Shown here: positions 53,225 to 62,971 of the stretch, piece after piece
Layout: each line of letters opens with the position of its first letter
Position numbering within the stretch: the first letter of the stretch is position 1
NCBI GenBank assembly: GCA_964564415.1
Contig: CAZMAV010000011.1
Location: forward strand, 1 to 64,000
DNA length: 64,000 nt
Reading direction: 5' to 3'
Source: JALEFZ01 sp964564415
Lineage (GTDB): Bacteria; Bacteroidota; Bacteroidia; J057
The notes under the pieces: model-generated
Database searches by the model: none
Told to the model about the DNA's origin: nothing
Seen by the model: only the letters and a program-made list of their open reading frames with translations
Made by a program: the position numbers and the translations under genes

Positions 53225-55690
53225 ATGAAGGTATTAAAGTTTGGTGGTTCGTCGGTAGCAAATCCTGAAAGGATGGATGCAGTAGCTAAGATAGTGATTT
53301 CCTACCTGGACCGGGGAGAAAAGATCTGTGTGGTGGTATCCGCCATGGGAGGAATGACCGATCTCTTGCTCAATATGTCCTTCTTAGCTGCTGAAGGAAG
53401 TCCTGAATACAAAGGCTACTTGGAGCTGTTTTCAGCTAAGCATATCCAGACGGTTCACGAGCATATTTATGATGAAAAAAGGAGGCCAGCCATTCTCCAG
53501 GAACTGATTGAGCGCAAGGAAAATCTGGCCAGTCTGCTCCACGGATTATCCCTGACCCGAGACCTGACCCGACGCACCCAGGACATTATCTTATCCTTTG
53601 GTGAGCGAATGTCTGCCTTTACACTCAGCGAAATCCTCCTTTGCAGGCGTTATCCGGCCCTTTATGTCGATGCCCGAGAATTGATCAAAACCAACAGCAG
53701 TCATGGGGAGGCCAAGGTCTACCGCAAGGAGACTTTTCAGCACATCCAAGATCACCTTGAGAGGCACAGGGAAGAAGTCTCCATTATTACAGGCTTCATT
53801 GCTTCTGACAAGCGAGGGGTGACCACCACCCTGGGTAGGGGGGGCTCAGACTACACGGCCTCCCTTGTTGCCTGCGCACTCGAAGCTGAAGAAATTCAGA
53901 TTTGGACCGACGTGGACGGGGTGCTGACCGCAGATCCCAGAAAAGTCAGACAGGCCTTTCCCGTGAGGACCATGTCCTATGCTGAAGCCTTGGAAATGTC
54001 GCATTTTGGGGCCAAGGTCATCTACCCTCCTACCCTCATACCAGCCCTGGAAAATCGCATTCCTATAAGGATAAAAAATTCCTTCAATCCTGATTCGGAG
54101 GGTACCCTCATAAGCGATAAACCCGAACCCTATCATCATACAGTCAAGGGCATTACTTCGATCAAAGATATATCCCTGCTTACCCTGGCGGGTTCTGCCC
54201 TATTTGGCGCTTCTAATATTGCCGCTCGACTTTTTGGGGTACTTACCAGAGAAGAAATCAATGCCATCTTGATTACCCAGGGTTCTTCAGAGCATGCCAT
54301 TTCCTTGGCGATCAGGCCCATGGATGCAGAAAAGGCACAGCGGTCTCTTCAAGATGAATTTGCCCTTGAAATCAATGCCAAACTCATCGAGTCGGTGGTA
54401 GTAGAAAATGACCTTTCCATCCTGGCAGCCATCGGGGATAACATGAAGTCCCAACCGGGCATTTCAGGTAAATTTTTCTCTGCCCTAGGTAAAAATGGTG
54501 TCAACATCATAGCTACCGCCCAGGGTTCCTCAGAAAGGAATATCTCCGTAGTCATCCGAAAAGAGGATGAAGCCAAGGCCCTTACCGCTGTTCACGATGT
54601 GTTTTTCCTTTCCAATTATTATACCCTCAATTTATTTGTAGTTGGAGTAGGAAATGTAGGAGGTACCTTGATTGATCAAATTCTGGAGCAGCATGAATAC
54701 CTTCTCGAAAAGCAATTTGTAGAAATACGGGTAGTCGCCCTTGCCAATTCCAGAAAAATGCTCTTCGATACTGAGGGCATAGACCTCAAAGAATGGAAAA
54801 AGAAACTTGAAAACTCGGCCGAACAAAGTGATCTGGGAGAATTTGTGAAGCGGATGATTGAGCTCAACCTTCCCAATAGTGTTTTTATCGATAATACGGC
54901 CAGCGAACTGCCCATTCCCTACTATGAACATATTCTGGCCAATGCCATCTCTATTTCAACCCCTAATAAAGTGGCAGTCTCAGGTCCTTACCAGCAGTAT
55001 GTCTACCTCAAAGAATTGGCAGAAAAGAATAGTGTCAAGTTTTTCTATGAAACCAATGTAGGAGCTGGACTTCCGGTACTGACTACCTTGAATGACTTGA
55101 TCACCAGTGGCGACAGAATCCTCCGTATCGAAGGAGTTCTTTCCGGCTCTCTTTCCTTCATTTTCAATACCTTCGGAGAGACTGATAAGTCTTTTCCTGA
55201 CATTGTAAAGGAAGCGATGGAAAATGGATATACCGAGCCAGACCCCCGTACTGACCTTTCTGGTAAGGATGTGGCGCGCAAACTTCTCATTCTCGCTCGC
55301 GAATCGGGCCTGGAATTAGAGCCTGAAGAGGTAGAAGTAGAACAAATACTGCCCGATGCTTGTCTACAGGCGCCCGACGTCCCATCGTTTTTGAAGGAAC
55401 TGGAGAATCAAGCCGATTTTTTTGAGGAGAAAAGGAAGAAAGCCAGGCAGGAAAATAAAGTCCTTCGCTTTGTAGCTACCCTGGAGGGCCAAAAAGCATT
55501 TATCTCACTTCAATCCCTTTCCAAAGAGAATCCTTTTGCTCAATTGTCAGGAAGTGATAACATGATCGTTTTCACTTCGGTGAGATATAAAGAAAGGCCC
55601 TTGATCGTCAAGGGCCCTGGGGCAGGGAATGTAGTTACCGCTGCCGGTGTCTTCGCCGAAATCCTGAGAATAGGATATTACTTATCCTAA
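53225..55690 (+). CDS. thrA: Bifunctional aspartokinase / homoserine dehydrogenase
   Basis: An 821-residue fusion catalysing the first and third steps from aspartate to threonine and methionine. The kinase half begins KFGGSSVANPERMDAV and carries TLGRGGSDYTASL and TDVDGVLTADPRKV; two ACT domains lie at about 310-460 (ITSIKDISLLTLAG and SVVVENDLSILAAIGDNM) and give end-product inhibition. The dehydrogenase half has the cofactor loop VVGVGNVGGTLIDQ, TNVGAGLPVL and DLSGKDVARKLLILAR. The length equals that of the enterobacterial ThrA. No thrB or thrC follows; the convergent cytochrome gene is two bases away. Confidence 0.94.
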   Translation: MKVLKFGGSSVANPERMDAVAKIVISYLDRGEKICVVVSAMGGMTDLLLNMSFLAAEGSPEYKGYLELFSAKHIQTVHEHIYDEKRRPAILQELIERKENLASLLHGLSLTRDLTRRTQDIILSFGERMSAFTLSEILLCRRYPALYVDARELIKTNSSHGEAKVYRKETFQHIQDHLERHREEVSIITGFIASDKRGVTTTLGRGGSDYTASLVACALEAEEIQIWTDVDGVLTADPRKVRQAFPVRTMSYAEALEMSHFGAKVIYPPTLIPALENRIPIRIKNSFNPDSEGTLISDKPEPYHHTVKGITSIKDISLLTLAGSALFGASNIAARLFGVLTREEINAILITQGSSEHAISLAIRPMDAEKAQRSLQDEFALEINAKLIESVVVENDLSILAAIGDNMKSQPGISGKFFSALGKNGVNIIATAQGSSERNISVVIRKEDEAKALTAVHDVFFLSNYYTLNLFVVGVGNVGGTLIDQILEQHEYLLEKQFVEIRVVALANSRKMLFDTEGIDLKEWKKKLENSAEQSDLGEFVKRMIELNLPNSVFIDNTASELPIPYYEHILANAISISTPNKVAVSGPYQQYVYLKELAEKNSVKFFYETNVGAGLPVLTTLNDLITSGDRILRIEGVLSGSLSFIFNTFGETDKSFPDIVKEAMENGYTEPDPRTDLSGKDVARKLLILARESGLELEPEEVEVEQILPDACLQAPDVPSFLKELENQADFFEEKRKKARQENKVLRFVATLEGQKAFISLQSLSKENPFAQLSGSDNMIVFTSVRYKERPLIVKGPGAGNVVTAAGVFAEILRIGYYLS

Positions 55691-55692
55691 TC

Positions 55693-56145
55693 CTAGCTCT
55701 GACCTTTTCCGCCATATACTTCGATATATTCCAGGATTTGGCCAATCTCTTCCTCAGAAAGTCCGGGAAAGGCTTGCATCTGCTGTTTGTCGTACTCTTC
55801 ATAAAGAGCTACTGCCTTAAGATCTCCCTGGGCGATCAGCCTGGGTGCATTTTGTATCCACTTGTATAGCCATTCCTCTTCTCCGGCATAGCGTTCGTTC
55901 ACGCCGGCAAGGCCAGGGCCAATCATCTTGCCATTCAACTTGTGACAAGCAGAACAGTTATTCTTGAAAATTTTCTCCCCGGGAAGATCAGGCAATTCTT
56001 CTTTAGCTGCCGTCTTTTCGGAAGTTGCGGAAGTAGATGTATAATATTCTGTCGGAGGATTGATAATATTCTTTCCGATGATGTAAAAGTAAAAACCAAG
56101 TAATGCAAAAGCCGCTACGGCTAATAATCTGAATAATATTTTCAT
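55693..56145 (-). CDS. Membrane-anchored monohaem cytochrome c
   Basis: A 150-residue class I cytochrome c. An N-terminal hydrophobic helix (about 5-24) anchors it, then a 30-residue linker rich in Thr, Ser and Glu, then the haem motif CSACH (64-68) and the axial Met123 in QQMQAFPGLSEEEIGQIL. The fold and size match periplasmic electron carriers that serve oxidases. It lies 105 bases downstream of mqnA on the same strand. Its job as a carrier to a terminal oxidase is inferred from the family. Confidence 0.88.
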   Translation of the reverse strand: MKILFRLLAVAAFALLGFYFYIIGKNIINPPTEYYTSTSATSEKTAAKEELPDLPGEKIFKNNCSACHKLNGKMIGPGLAGVNERYAGEEEWLYKWIQNAPRLIAQGDLKAVALYEEYDKQQMQAFPGLSEEEIGQILEYIEVYGGKGQS

Positions 56146-56250
56146 TGAACTATCTTTTTATTTGAAAGATGGAAAAAGCCTCTCATTGGACTTGGCAAAA
56201 TCACTGCGTCAATAAATTCTTATCAATGCAATGTATTCGACAGGTAGCGT

Positions 56251-57024
56251 TTATACTGCCTGTAGGTCTAGGGCCGGAAGTGCCTTTAAGGCATCTTGGT
56301 ATAGCTTGAGAGACAGATGTTTGTCGGAATCGAAGATATAATCGATGTCCTGCTCCAGGTAGGAGACTGCAAATTCTGGGGGTATATCGTAGTAGTTCGC
56401 CCATTTTAGGGCACTCATCTTTCTTTTCTCTACTCCCAACTTCATGGCTTTTTGAATCTTTTCCAGGAGGTCAGGGGAAAACTTGTCAGGCCTGTAGCCC
56501 CAGACGGCAAAGGGAAAGGAAAGCCCTGTAAGTTTTTTCCAGTATTCCGAAAGATCATAGGCATAGAGATAGCTGTTTCTACTCCTGATGGCCTGATCAC
56601 CAATGATTACCCCTGCTTTTTTTCCCTGAATCAAGTCAAAGGGACGTTGGTCAAACATGTCAAAGGGTAGTTCTTTCTTCCAATAATGCCTTAAAAGAAT
56701 TCTTGCCAAACCATTGCTGCTCCTTGAATGAGGATCAAGGTAGAGATAAGCTACATCCTCAATGGGTACCTGTGAGAAAATAAATACTGAGTTCACTGGG
56801 CCATCGCCTCCAATACAGTAATCGGGAAGAAGGTTGATTTGATCAAAATTAACCAAAGCCCCAATAGGCATGAGAGCCATATCAACCTTCTCTTCTTTTA
56901 GGGCTCGCGCACATTCTGAGGGGGGCATCAGGTGAAGCCTGACTTCATCCTTGCTAAGAACTTGTTCAATACCGTCCATAAAGGGACGTGTATTGATATA
57001 TGAAACGAGTGCAATATCTACCAT
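56251..57024 (-). CDS. mqnA: Menaquinone biosynthesis chorismate dehydratase (MqnA)
   Basis: A 257-residue enzyme of the MqnA/MqnD periplasmic-binding-like fold. It removes water from chorismate to give 3-[(1-carboxyvinyl)oxy]benzoate at the start of the futalosine pathway. The N-terminus VDIALVSYINTRPFMDGIE with the S-Y-x-N-T-x-P motif, then PPSECARALKEEKVDMALMP and LDPHSRSSNGLARILLR, are characteristic. The MqnA rather than MqnD identity rests on the opening motif and length. Its start overlaps the stop of the histidine-phosphatase gene by one base (TAATG), so the operon is mqnE, phosphatase, mqnA. Confidence 0.88.
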   Translation of the reverse strand: MVDIALVSYINTRPFMDGIEQVLSKDEVRLHLMPPSECARALKEEKVDMALMPIGALVNFDQINLLPDYCIGGDGPVNSVFIFSQVPIEDVAYLYLDPHSRSSNGLARILLRHYWKKELPFDMFDQRPFDLIQGKKAGVIIGDQAIRSRNSYLYAYDLSEYWKKLTGLSFPFAVWGYRPDKFSPDLLEKIQKAMKLGVEKRKMSALKWANYYDIPPEFAVSYLEQDIDYIFDSDKHLSLKLYQDALKALPALDLQAV

Positions 57025-57650
57025 TACCTAAGTGCTAAATTCTTGAGGTGCTGGGTATCATTGAGCAGTTCAAGTTTAGGCTCACTGTGAGGATTAAGCC
57101 TCAGGATACTCAGCCCTGTGTTACTGTGCTTGTACTTTTCCATTTGCCGCAGGTCTTCTCCCATAAGATTAGCCAAAACGATGCGCAGCTGCCTTCCATG
57201 GGAGCAAAACAAATAGTTACCTTGAGGAGGAAGCTGCTTAACCTTGTCAAAAAAAGACCTTGACCTCTCCCATGCTTCGATAGGAGATTCCCCTCTTTCA
57301 ACCTTCAGGTCTAAGTGCCCGGCATTCCACCTCTCCAACAGGGCATGAAAATCAGCTCTTTGCTCGGGAGTGGGAACCACGCCTTCGTGGATGCCCCAGC
57401 TAAATTCATTGAGTCCGGAATTGATTTCCATTTCATAGCCCAAGGTCTTCCAGGGTTCCAGGGTCTGCTGGGTTCTTTTTAATTCACTGGCAAAAATCTT
57501 GTCAAACTTTACTTCTTTAAAGGCTTCAAAAAATGCTGCGGCTTGTTGTTGGCCAGTTTCATTGAGGTCGGAATCTACCCCACTTCCCTGAACAATACCC
57601 TTGCGGTTAAAGTCTGTTTCTCCGTGTCTGACAAAATAAAGGTTGACCAT
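57024..57650 (-). CDS. Histidine phosphatase (phosphoglycerate mutase-like)
   Basis: A 208-residue enzyme with the RHG motif FVRHGETDFNRKG (phosphorylated His9), SELKRTQQTLEP with the second Arg, Glu in the NEFSWGIHEG region, and the second His in FCSHGRQLRIVL. The family includes phosphoglycerate mutases, alpha-ribazole phosphatase and broad phosphatases. The futalosine pathway has no known phosphatase step, yet this gene sits between mqnE and mqnA, nine bases after the first and overlapping the second by one base. A repair or salvage role for the pathway is possible (inference); an unrelated housekeeping role is the alternative. Confidence 0.85.
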   Translation of the reverse strand: MVNLYFVRHGETDFNRKGIVQGSGVDSDLNETGQQQAAAFFEAFKEVKFDKIFASELKRTQQTLEPWKTLGYEMEINSGLNEFSWGIHEGVVPTPEQRADFHALLERWNAGHLDLKVERGESPIEAWERSRSFFDKVKQLPPQGNYLFCSHGRQLRIVLANLMGEDLRQMEKYKHSNTGLSILRLNPHSEPKLELLNDTQHLKNLALR

Positions 57651-57659
57651 AGTTATGAA

Positions 57660-58835
57660 TTAATTACTGGCATTGACCAAAACTTCCTCCCCCTCGAATT
57701 CTTCCTTGCTGAAGTCATGTATGACATTATAAAGGGTATCCCTCTCAATGGGTTCCATACCCGCAGATTTGACAAGATCAATCAAGGCGAGGGTGGACAT
57801 GGCCGGATTTTGGTCTTCCGCCCCTGCCATGGAGTAAATTCTTGTGGTGTCATCGATGGTACCATCAATGTCATTGACACCATAGGAGAGAGAAAGCTGA
57901 GCCGTATCCTTACCAATCATAGGCCAGTAGGCCTTCACATGGTCGAAATTATCCAGGAAAATACGGCCAATGGCATAGGTCTTCAGGTCTTCGATAACAG
58001 AAACTTCGGGGAGGTGGGAAAGCTCGTTGTTCTGGTTGCGGAACTTTAGGGGAATAAAGGTCTGGAATCCTCCTGTTCGATCCTGCAATTCCCTCAGGCG
58101 GTTCATATGATCGATTCGATGATCATAGCCTTCTACATGTCCGTAAAGCATGGTGGCATTGGAGCGCAAGCCTAATTCGTGGAGGATTTCATGCATCTCC
58201 AACCATTCTGCCGAGCTACACTTACCACCTGCAATTTCCTCGCGTATTTTTTCGTCGAATATTTCTGCACCTCCTCCGGGCATGGAATCAAGTCCGGCAT
58301 CTATCATGGCTTGTAAGCCTTCCCTGTAAGACACCTTGGCTTTCTTGAAGATGTAGTGATATTCTACAGGCGTAAGAGCCTTGATGTGAAGCTCAGGTCT
58401 GTAAGCCTTGATGGCCTTAAATAGGTCCTGGTAAAATTTATAATTATACTGAGGAAGTACTCCCCCCACGATGTGAACTTCGGTAACAGGTTTACCATCG
58501 TAGGCTTTTACCTGATCCATCATCTGATCGAGGGTCAATTCCCATCCATCTTCTCTCTTTTTTATTCTTCTGGAATAAGAACAAAAGCTACAAGTATAAA
58601 TGCAGACGTTGGTAGGCTCAACGTGGAAGTTTCGGTTGAAGTACGTCTTCTTCCCGTGCTTTTTCTGCCTGATGTGATTAGCTAGTAAGCCCAAAAACGG
58701 GAGTTCGGCTGATTCGAATAAAAATATGCCTTCCTCCTGAGTAATTCGTTTACCTTGAAATACCTTTTCGGCGATTTGAATTTCTTCGGATTTTAGGCCC
58801 GGAAGATCATGAATAGCTTTGATCATATGTTCCAT
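57660..58835 (-). CDS. mqnE: Aminofutalosine synthase (MqnE), radical SAM
   Basis: A 391-residue radical SAM enzyme. The [4Fe-4S] cluster motif is CIYTCSFC (Cys78, Cys82, Cys85) and TEVHIVGGVLPQ follows. The sequences PGGGAEIFDEKIREEI, LRSNATMLYGHVEGYDHRI and TGGFQTFIPLKFRNQNN are closer to MqnE (aminofutalosine synthase) than to MqnC (dehypoxanthine futalosine cyclase), though the two are related. It would join the MqnA product to the 5'-deoxyadenosyl of SAM. It heads the operon; an internal ATG three codons later (58826) is another possible start. Confidence 0.85.
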   Translation of the reverse strand: MEHMIKAIHDLPGLKSEEIQIAEKVFQGKRITQEEGIFLFESAELPFLGLLANHIRQKKHGKKTYFNRNFHVEPTNVCIYTCSFCSYSRRIKKREDGWELTLDQMMDQVKAYDGKPVTEVHIVGGVLPQYNYKFYQDLFKAIKAYRPELHIKALTPVEYHYIFKKAKVSYREGLQAMIDAGLDSMPGGGAEIFDEKIREEIAGGKCSSAEWLEMHEILHELGLRSNATMLYGHVEGYDHRIDHMNRLRELQDRTGGFQTFIPLKFRNQNNELSHLPEVSVIEDLKTYAIGRIFLDNFDHVKAYWPMIGKDTAQLSLSYGVNDIDGTIDDTTRIYSMAGAEDQNPAMSTLALIDLVKSAGMEPIERDTLYNVIHDFSKEEFEGEEVLVNASN

Positions 58836-59235
58836 ACCGCAAGTTATGGTAATTTTTTCAGAAATTTCAGAAACTTTTCCATAGATACGAATAAGCCCTT
58901 TCTATGTTTTGGATAATGTAAGACCTATGGAGAAGGAAACTGGGTCAAGGGAAGGGAAGAATCAAGGGCCTGTCCAGGCTATTTTGGGAGGTGGATTAAG
59001 GAGAAGATAAGGATATAGGTTTTGGTTTGAAGCGTTTGAATTAATATTTGCAGATAATGAATTTTTCTCAATATATTACACGAATAAGTCTAAAGCAGTG
59101 AAGCCCTACAAAAGATTTTTTAATGGAATTTGGGTTAATATTTGCTTGATTTCAATGATAAATTCTTAATAGATTTCAATTTTCCTTTTGTCTAGCTTCG
59201 ATGCTCAAGCACCTTAATATTCACGCAACTCTTCT
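58836..59235. other. Non-coding divergent region with duplicated 11-mer
   Basis: A 400-base gap between the divergent mqnE and Snf2 genes. TTAATATTTGC occurs twice in direct orientation, at 59041-59051 and 59135-59145, each resembling a -7 box (one mismatch to TAnnTTTG); TTTG motifs lie upstream of the first. Two promoters for the helicase gene would fit. No frame or RNA gene is recognisable. Confidence 0.4.
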
Positions 59236-62094
59236 ATGCGCCTCGTAGATCCGGCATTGCCATTAAAGGTTGTCTATGCGACCTATCACCACGAGTACCT
59301 GGGCTACCTCATATCCTCTCATTATGTCCAGCTGCTTCCCAATGGATCTTTGAGCCTGGTGCATCAACATGCCTATCCAGATAACATGGATCAGTTTTCT
59401 TCGATCTTGGGTGAAGAGGACAGAAAATTAATTCAACTGTCAGGCGATATTACTCCTCGCGAAATCGTCAAGCGGTTTGGAGGAAATCCTAGAAACGAGG
59501 CCGATTTTTTCATCAAAAAGTTTGACGGTGAAATCAAAAAGCTCGCCAAGAGTTTCATCCAAAAGAAATTAGCCAAAATCCTTTCCCTCCTGACCGATAA
59601 ACTGGTCTTTAGCATGGGAAACGACAGCTATCCCGCTCATACTCCCATCCACGTCTTGGAGGAAAAAGCAAGCGTACTTTTTCATTTTCGACGCCATGAG
59701 ATCTTTACCCAGTATTTCCCTACCATCAAACTGAAAGGCCAAAAAATCGATTTTCAGTTCAAAGGTGCGGTGCTGCTTTGTATGGAACCTGCCTGGATGC
59801 TGCTGGCAAACGAAGTCTTTACCTTCGAACAAGAAGTCGAAGGTGCCAAACTTAAGCCCTTTCTCGAAAAGCGGAATATTTCCATTCCCAAGGAAAAAGA
59901 AGACCTTTACTACGAAAAGTTTATCACTCAAATTGTAGAGCGCTACGACGTTTCCGTCAAGGGCTTTGGGATTCACGACATTGAGCGGGAACCTAGCTTT
60001 TCACTGAGGGTCAAGGAAAATAATGGAGACAGTTTTTCTTTTTTGAGAGAGGTAAGTTATGGAGATTTTTCTCTTTCCCTACAAAATCCACAAAGGATAA
60101 AGGCGAAGATGGTTAAAAAGGGAGAGGATATTACATTCTTTCGCATCCTGAGAAATGGAGATAAGGAAAAAGAAGTCATAGATTTTCTCGATCGGATCGC
60201 TCCCAATCCCAATAGCCTCACTCCTTGGAAATACGTTGAAAAAGAGGCCGGGCTGGGCTGGTTGTCCCGCAACAAAGACCTTATCCTCGAAAAGGGAATC
60301 GAGATTGTTCAAAAAGATCAACACTACCACCTCAATCTTCTCAGGCCGGAAATCGAACTTACCACTACAGAGGAGGGAGACTGGTTTGACATCAAAGCAG
60401 TTGTGCGCATTGGTAATTTTGTGATCCCCTTCATAAAGTTCCGTACCCACATCCTGAAAAATCAACGCGAGTATGTCGTTCCGGATGGAAGCATCGCAAT
60501 CCTTCCGGAAGAGTGGTTTTCTGACTATCGGCACTTGATGGAGGTATCCGAGGAGCGGGACGTTGAGGTATTGGGAATCAAAAAGTATCAGGCTCCCTTG
60601 CTCAATCTCCCCTCTAAGAGCCTCAATGGCAGCAATTGGGTGGAGGCCATCAAAAATATCGAATCCATCCCCCGTATAGAACCTCCCAGGGGACTGAAGG
60701 CAACCCTGCGCAACTACCAGCAGGAAGGCTATAATTGGCTGTATTTTCTCAAACAGCATGGGATGGCCGGTATCCTGGCTGATGATATGGGCCTGGGAAA
60801 AACCATTCAGACCCTTACCTTTTTGCTCAATGAACAGGAAGAAGGTAACGATATTCCCTCTTTGGTCGTCATGCCTACCTCCCTGGTTCACAACTGGTGC
60901 AATGAAGCGAGAAAATTCACGCCCAGCCTCAAAGTCTTGGTTCACACTGGAGTAGGACGTAGAAAGGAATTGGAGCATTTCTCCAAGTTTGACCTTGTTT
61001 TGACTACATATGGGATTGTCAGACAGGACATCGATCAACTCAAAAATTTTCCTTTCCACTATATCATTCTGGACGAGAGCCAGATGATCAAAAATCCTGA
61101 GTCAAAGACGGCTAAGGCAATCCGTAAGTTGGTTTCCCGCCATCGACTCTCTCTCACTGGTACTCCCATAGAAAATACCGTTATGGACATCTGGTCTCAA
61201 ATGGCTTTTCTCAATCCCGGCCTACTAGGCAATGAGACCTTTTTCAAACGGTTTTATGTGACACCCATTGAAAAAAACCGGGATGTCAAGCGATCGGCCA
61301 AGTTGAAGCGCATCATTTCTCCCTTCATCCTTAGGAGAAAGAAAAATCAGGTGGAAGGCGACCTGCCACCAAAGATCGAAAAACTCCAATACTGCGAAAT
61401 GCTGGAGAGGCAGGAGAAGTTGTACGAGGATGTGAAAAACACCTACCGCAACTACCTCATGGAACTGATCAGCCAGAATGCATGGAAGAAGAATAAGCTC
61501 AATATTCTGACTGGGCTTCAAAAACTGCGGCAGATCGCCATTCACCCCAAGATGATTGAGCCAGAAGCCTATGAATTGAAGGAGTCAGGAAAATACAAGG
61601 AAGCTAAGCGACTCCTTCAACGAGTAATTGAAAGTGATAGGTCTAAAGTTCTGATATTCAGTCAGTTTGTAAAGATGCTTAAACTCTTTAGTGAAGACCT
61701 AGAAGCTGAGGGTATCCGCTTCAATTACCTTGACGGGAGTACCAAGGATAGGCAGGAGCAGGTCAATTCTTTTCAAAATGACGAGAGCATCAAGGTATTT
61801 CTTATCAGCCTCAAGGCGGGTGGGGTAGGCCTCAACCTTACAGCGGCAGACTACGTTTTCATTCTCGACCCCTGGTGGAACCCTGCTGTTGAAAATCAGG
61901 CTATTGATCGCTCCCATCGTATCGGACAGGATCGCACGGTATTCTATTATAAGTTTATCACCAAGGACAGCATAGAAGAAAAAATACTGGGGCTCCAGCG
62001 AAAGAAGGCCCAGCTTTCAGATGATATTATCTCTGTGGAAGAAGACATCTACAAGTCTCTGGACGTCGGCGAACTCGAGGACTTGCTGGCTTGA
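59236..62094 (+). CDS. Snf2-family ATP-dependent helicase
   Basis: A 952-residue superfamily 2 ATPase. The first 490 residues form a long Bacteroidota-type N-terminal region without a named domain that I recognise (possibly a SWIM-less variant, as no zinc ligands are seen). The helicase core holds Walker A DDMGLGKTIQT (about 515-525), VVMPTSLVHNW, the DExH-like box ILDESQMIKNP (about 610-620), SLTGTPIENT, and in the second half VLIFSQFVKML, LDGSTKDRQEQV, VFLISLKAGGVGLNLTAAD and DRSHRIGQDR. Stand-alone Snf2 enzymes of this kind act in transcription recycling or genome defence; no methylase or nuclease gene is near, which makes a defence island unlikely here. Confidence 0.88.
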   Translation: MRLVDPALPLKVVYATYHHEYLGYLISSHYVQLLPNGSLSLVHQHAYPDNMDQFSSILGEEDRKLIQLSGDITPREIVKRFGGNPRNEADFFIKKFDGEIKKLAKSFIQKKLAKILSLLTDKLVFSMGNDSYPAHTPIHVLEEKASVLFHFRRHEIFTQYFPTIKLKGQKIDFQFKGAVLLCMEPAWMLLANEVFTFEQEVEGAKLKPFLEKRNISIPKEKEDLYYEKFITQIVERYDVSVKGFGIHDIEREPSFSLRVKENNGDSFSFLREVSYGDFSLSLQNPQRIKAKMVKKGEDITFFRILRNGDKEKEVIDFLDRIAPNPNSLTPWKYVEKEAGLGWLSRNKDLILEKGIEIVQKDQHYHLNLLRPEIELTTTEEGDWFDIKAVVRIGNFVIPFIKFRTHILKNQREYVVPDGSIAILPEEWFSDYRHLMEVSEERDVEVLGIKKYQAPLLNLPSKSLNGSNWVEAIKNIESIPRIEPPRGLKATLRNYQQEGYNWLYFLKQHGMAGILADDMGLGKTIQTLTFLLNEQEEGNDIPSLVVMPTSLVHNWCNEARKFTPSLKVLVHTGVGRRKELEHFSKFDLVLTTYGIVRQDIDQLKNFPFHYIILDESQMIKNPESKTAKAIRKLVSRHRLSLTGTPIENTVMDIWSQMAFLNPGLLGNETFFKRFYVTPIEKNRDVKRSAKLKRIISPFILRRKKNQVEGDLPPKIEKLQYCEMLERQEKLYEDVKNTYRNYLMELISQNAWKKNKLNILTGLQKLRQIAIHPKMIEPEAYELKESGKYKEAKRLLQRVIESDRSKVLIFSQFVKMLKLFSEDLEAEGIRFNYLDGSTKDRQEQVNSFQNDESIKVFLISLKAGGVGLNLTAADYVFILDPWWNPAVENQAIDRSHRIGQDRTVFYYKFITKDSIEEKILGLQRKKAQLSDDIISVEEDIYKSLDVGELEDLLA

Positions 62095-62097
62095 TAA

Positions 62098-62871
62098 TTA
62101 CTTTTTGGCTTCTTTTTGAAGCTCCTTCCACTCTTTTTTGGATGTGTAATGCTCTCCGTATTCTTTTTCGATCTTCTTTTTTTGCATGACAATGACCTCC
62201 ATCTGCATGGGGATGTCCTTAAGGGGGCGATTGATGCGGGGCTTGACCCGTTGACTGGCAATGGAGTCTATGACCTGAAGGCCGGAAATGACTTCACCAA
62301 AGGCTGTATATCCTCCGTCCAACCAAGGAGATCCGCCCACTTCGGTATAAGCCTCCTTTTGTGCTTCCGTAAACTGAAACTCCGGTCGTTGTTGCATCAT
62401 ACCATTTTCGAGCCGCTGGAGTTCGTCAGGACTGTATTTTTTCCCCTGTACGATGTAAAACTGAGAACCTGAAGATTCCCGTTCAGGATTGACACGGTCT
62501 CCCAGCCTTGCAGCGGCCAGCACCCCTTTTTTATGAATAAAGGTATCTATGATCTCGGCCGGGAGGGTATAGCCCGGGCCACCCGTACCCGCCTTGCTCA
62601 TGGTCTTGGGATCTTTGCTCAGGGGATCTCCTCCCTGAATCATAAAGTCTGCGATGACCCTGTGAAAGGTGGTGCTGTCGTAGAAACCCTCTCCGGTAAG
62701 TTTGAGAAAATTAGCCCGGTGAATGGGGGTTTCAGTATACAGCCTTACGATCATGTCTCCATAGGAAGTGCTGATCTTGACCAGGCTGTCCTTTTTGTTG
62801 TATTTTACTTTCTGGCTAAAGGCCGCAAAGGCCATCGTGATGCAAAGAATAAATAATATGATCTTTTTCAT
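62098..62871 (-). CDS. Exported cyclophilin-type peptidyl-prolyl isomerase
   Basis: A 257-residue periplasmic PPIase that assists protein folding. A signal peptide (MKKIILFILCITMAFAAFSQ) comes first, then the cyclophilin domain: TETPIHRANFLKLTGEGFYD, FHRVIADFMIQGGDP with the catalytic Arg, and SSGSQFYIVQGKKYSP with FGEVISGLQVID. A Lys- and Glu-rich tail (about 225-257) follows. The stop codon is three bases from that of the convergent Snf2 gene. Confidence 0.9.
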   Translation of the reverse strand: MKKIILFILCITMAFAAFSQKVKYNKKDSLVKISTSYGDMIVRLYTETPIHRANFLKLTGEGFYDSTTFHRVIADFMIQGGDPLSKDPKTMSKAGTGGPGYTLPAEIIDTFIHKKGVLAAARLGDRVNPERESSGSQFYIVQGKKYSPDELQRLENGMMQQRPEFQFTEAQKEAYTEVGGSPWLDGGYTAFGEVISGLQVIDSIASQRVKPRINRPLKDIPMQMEVIVMQKKKIEKEYGEHYTSKKEWKELQKEAKK

Positions 62872-62945
62872 TGTGGAAATTTTTCTGAATGTTTCAGATA
62901 ATCAGGGATGAATATGAGTATCTTATGGGAAAAAAAATAATCATT

Positions 62946-62953
62946 TATCTTTG
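62946..62953 (+). promoter_or_regulatory. TAnnTTTG -7 element before lipoprotein gene
   Basis: TATCTTTG matches the Bacteroidota -7 consensus exactly and ends 18 bases before the ATG at 62972, implying a leader of about 12 bases. The -33 element is not clear. Confidence 0.5.
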
Positions 62954-62971
62954 CTTTATAATTGGAAAAAA

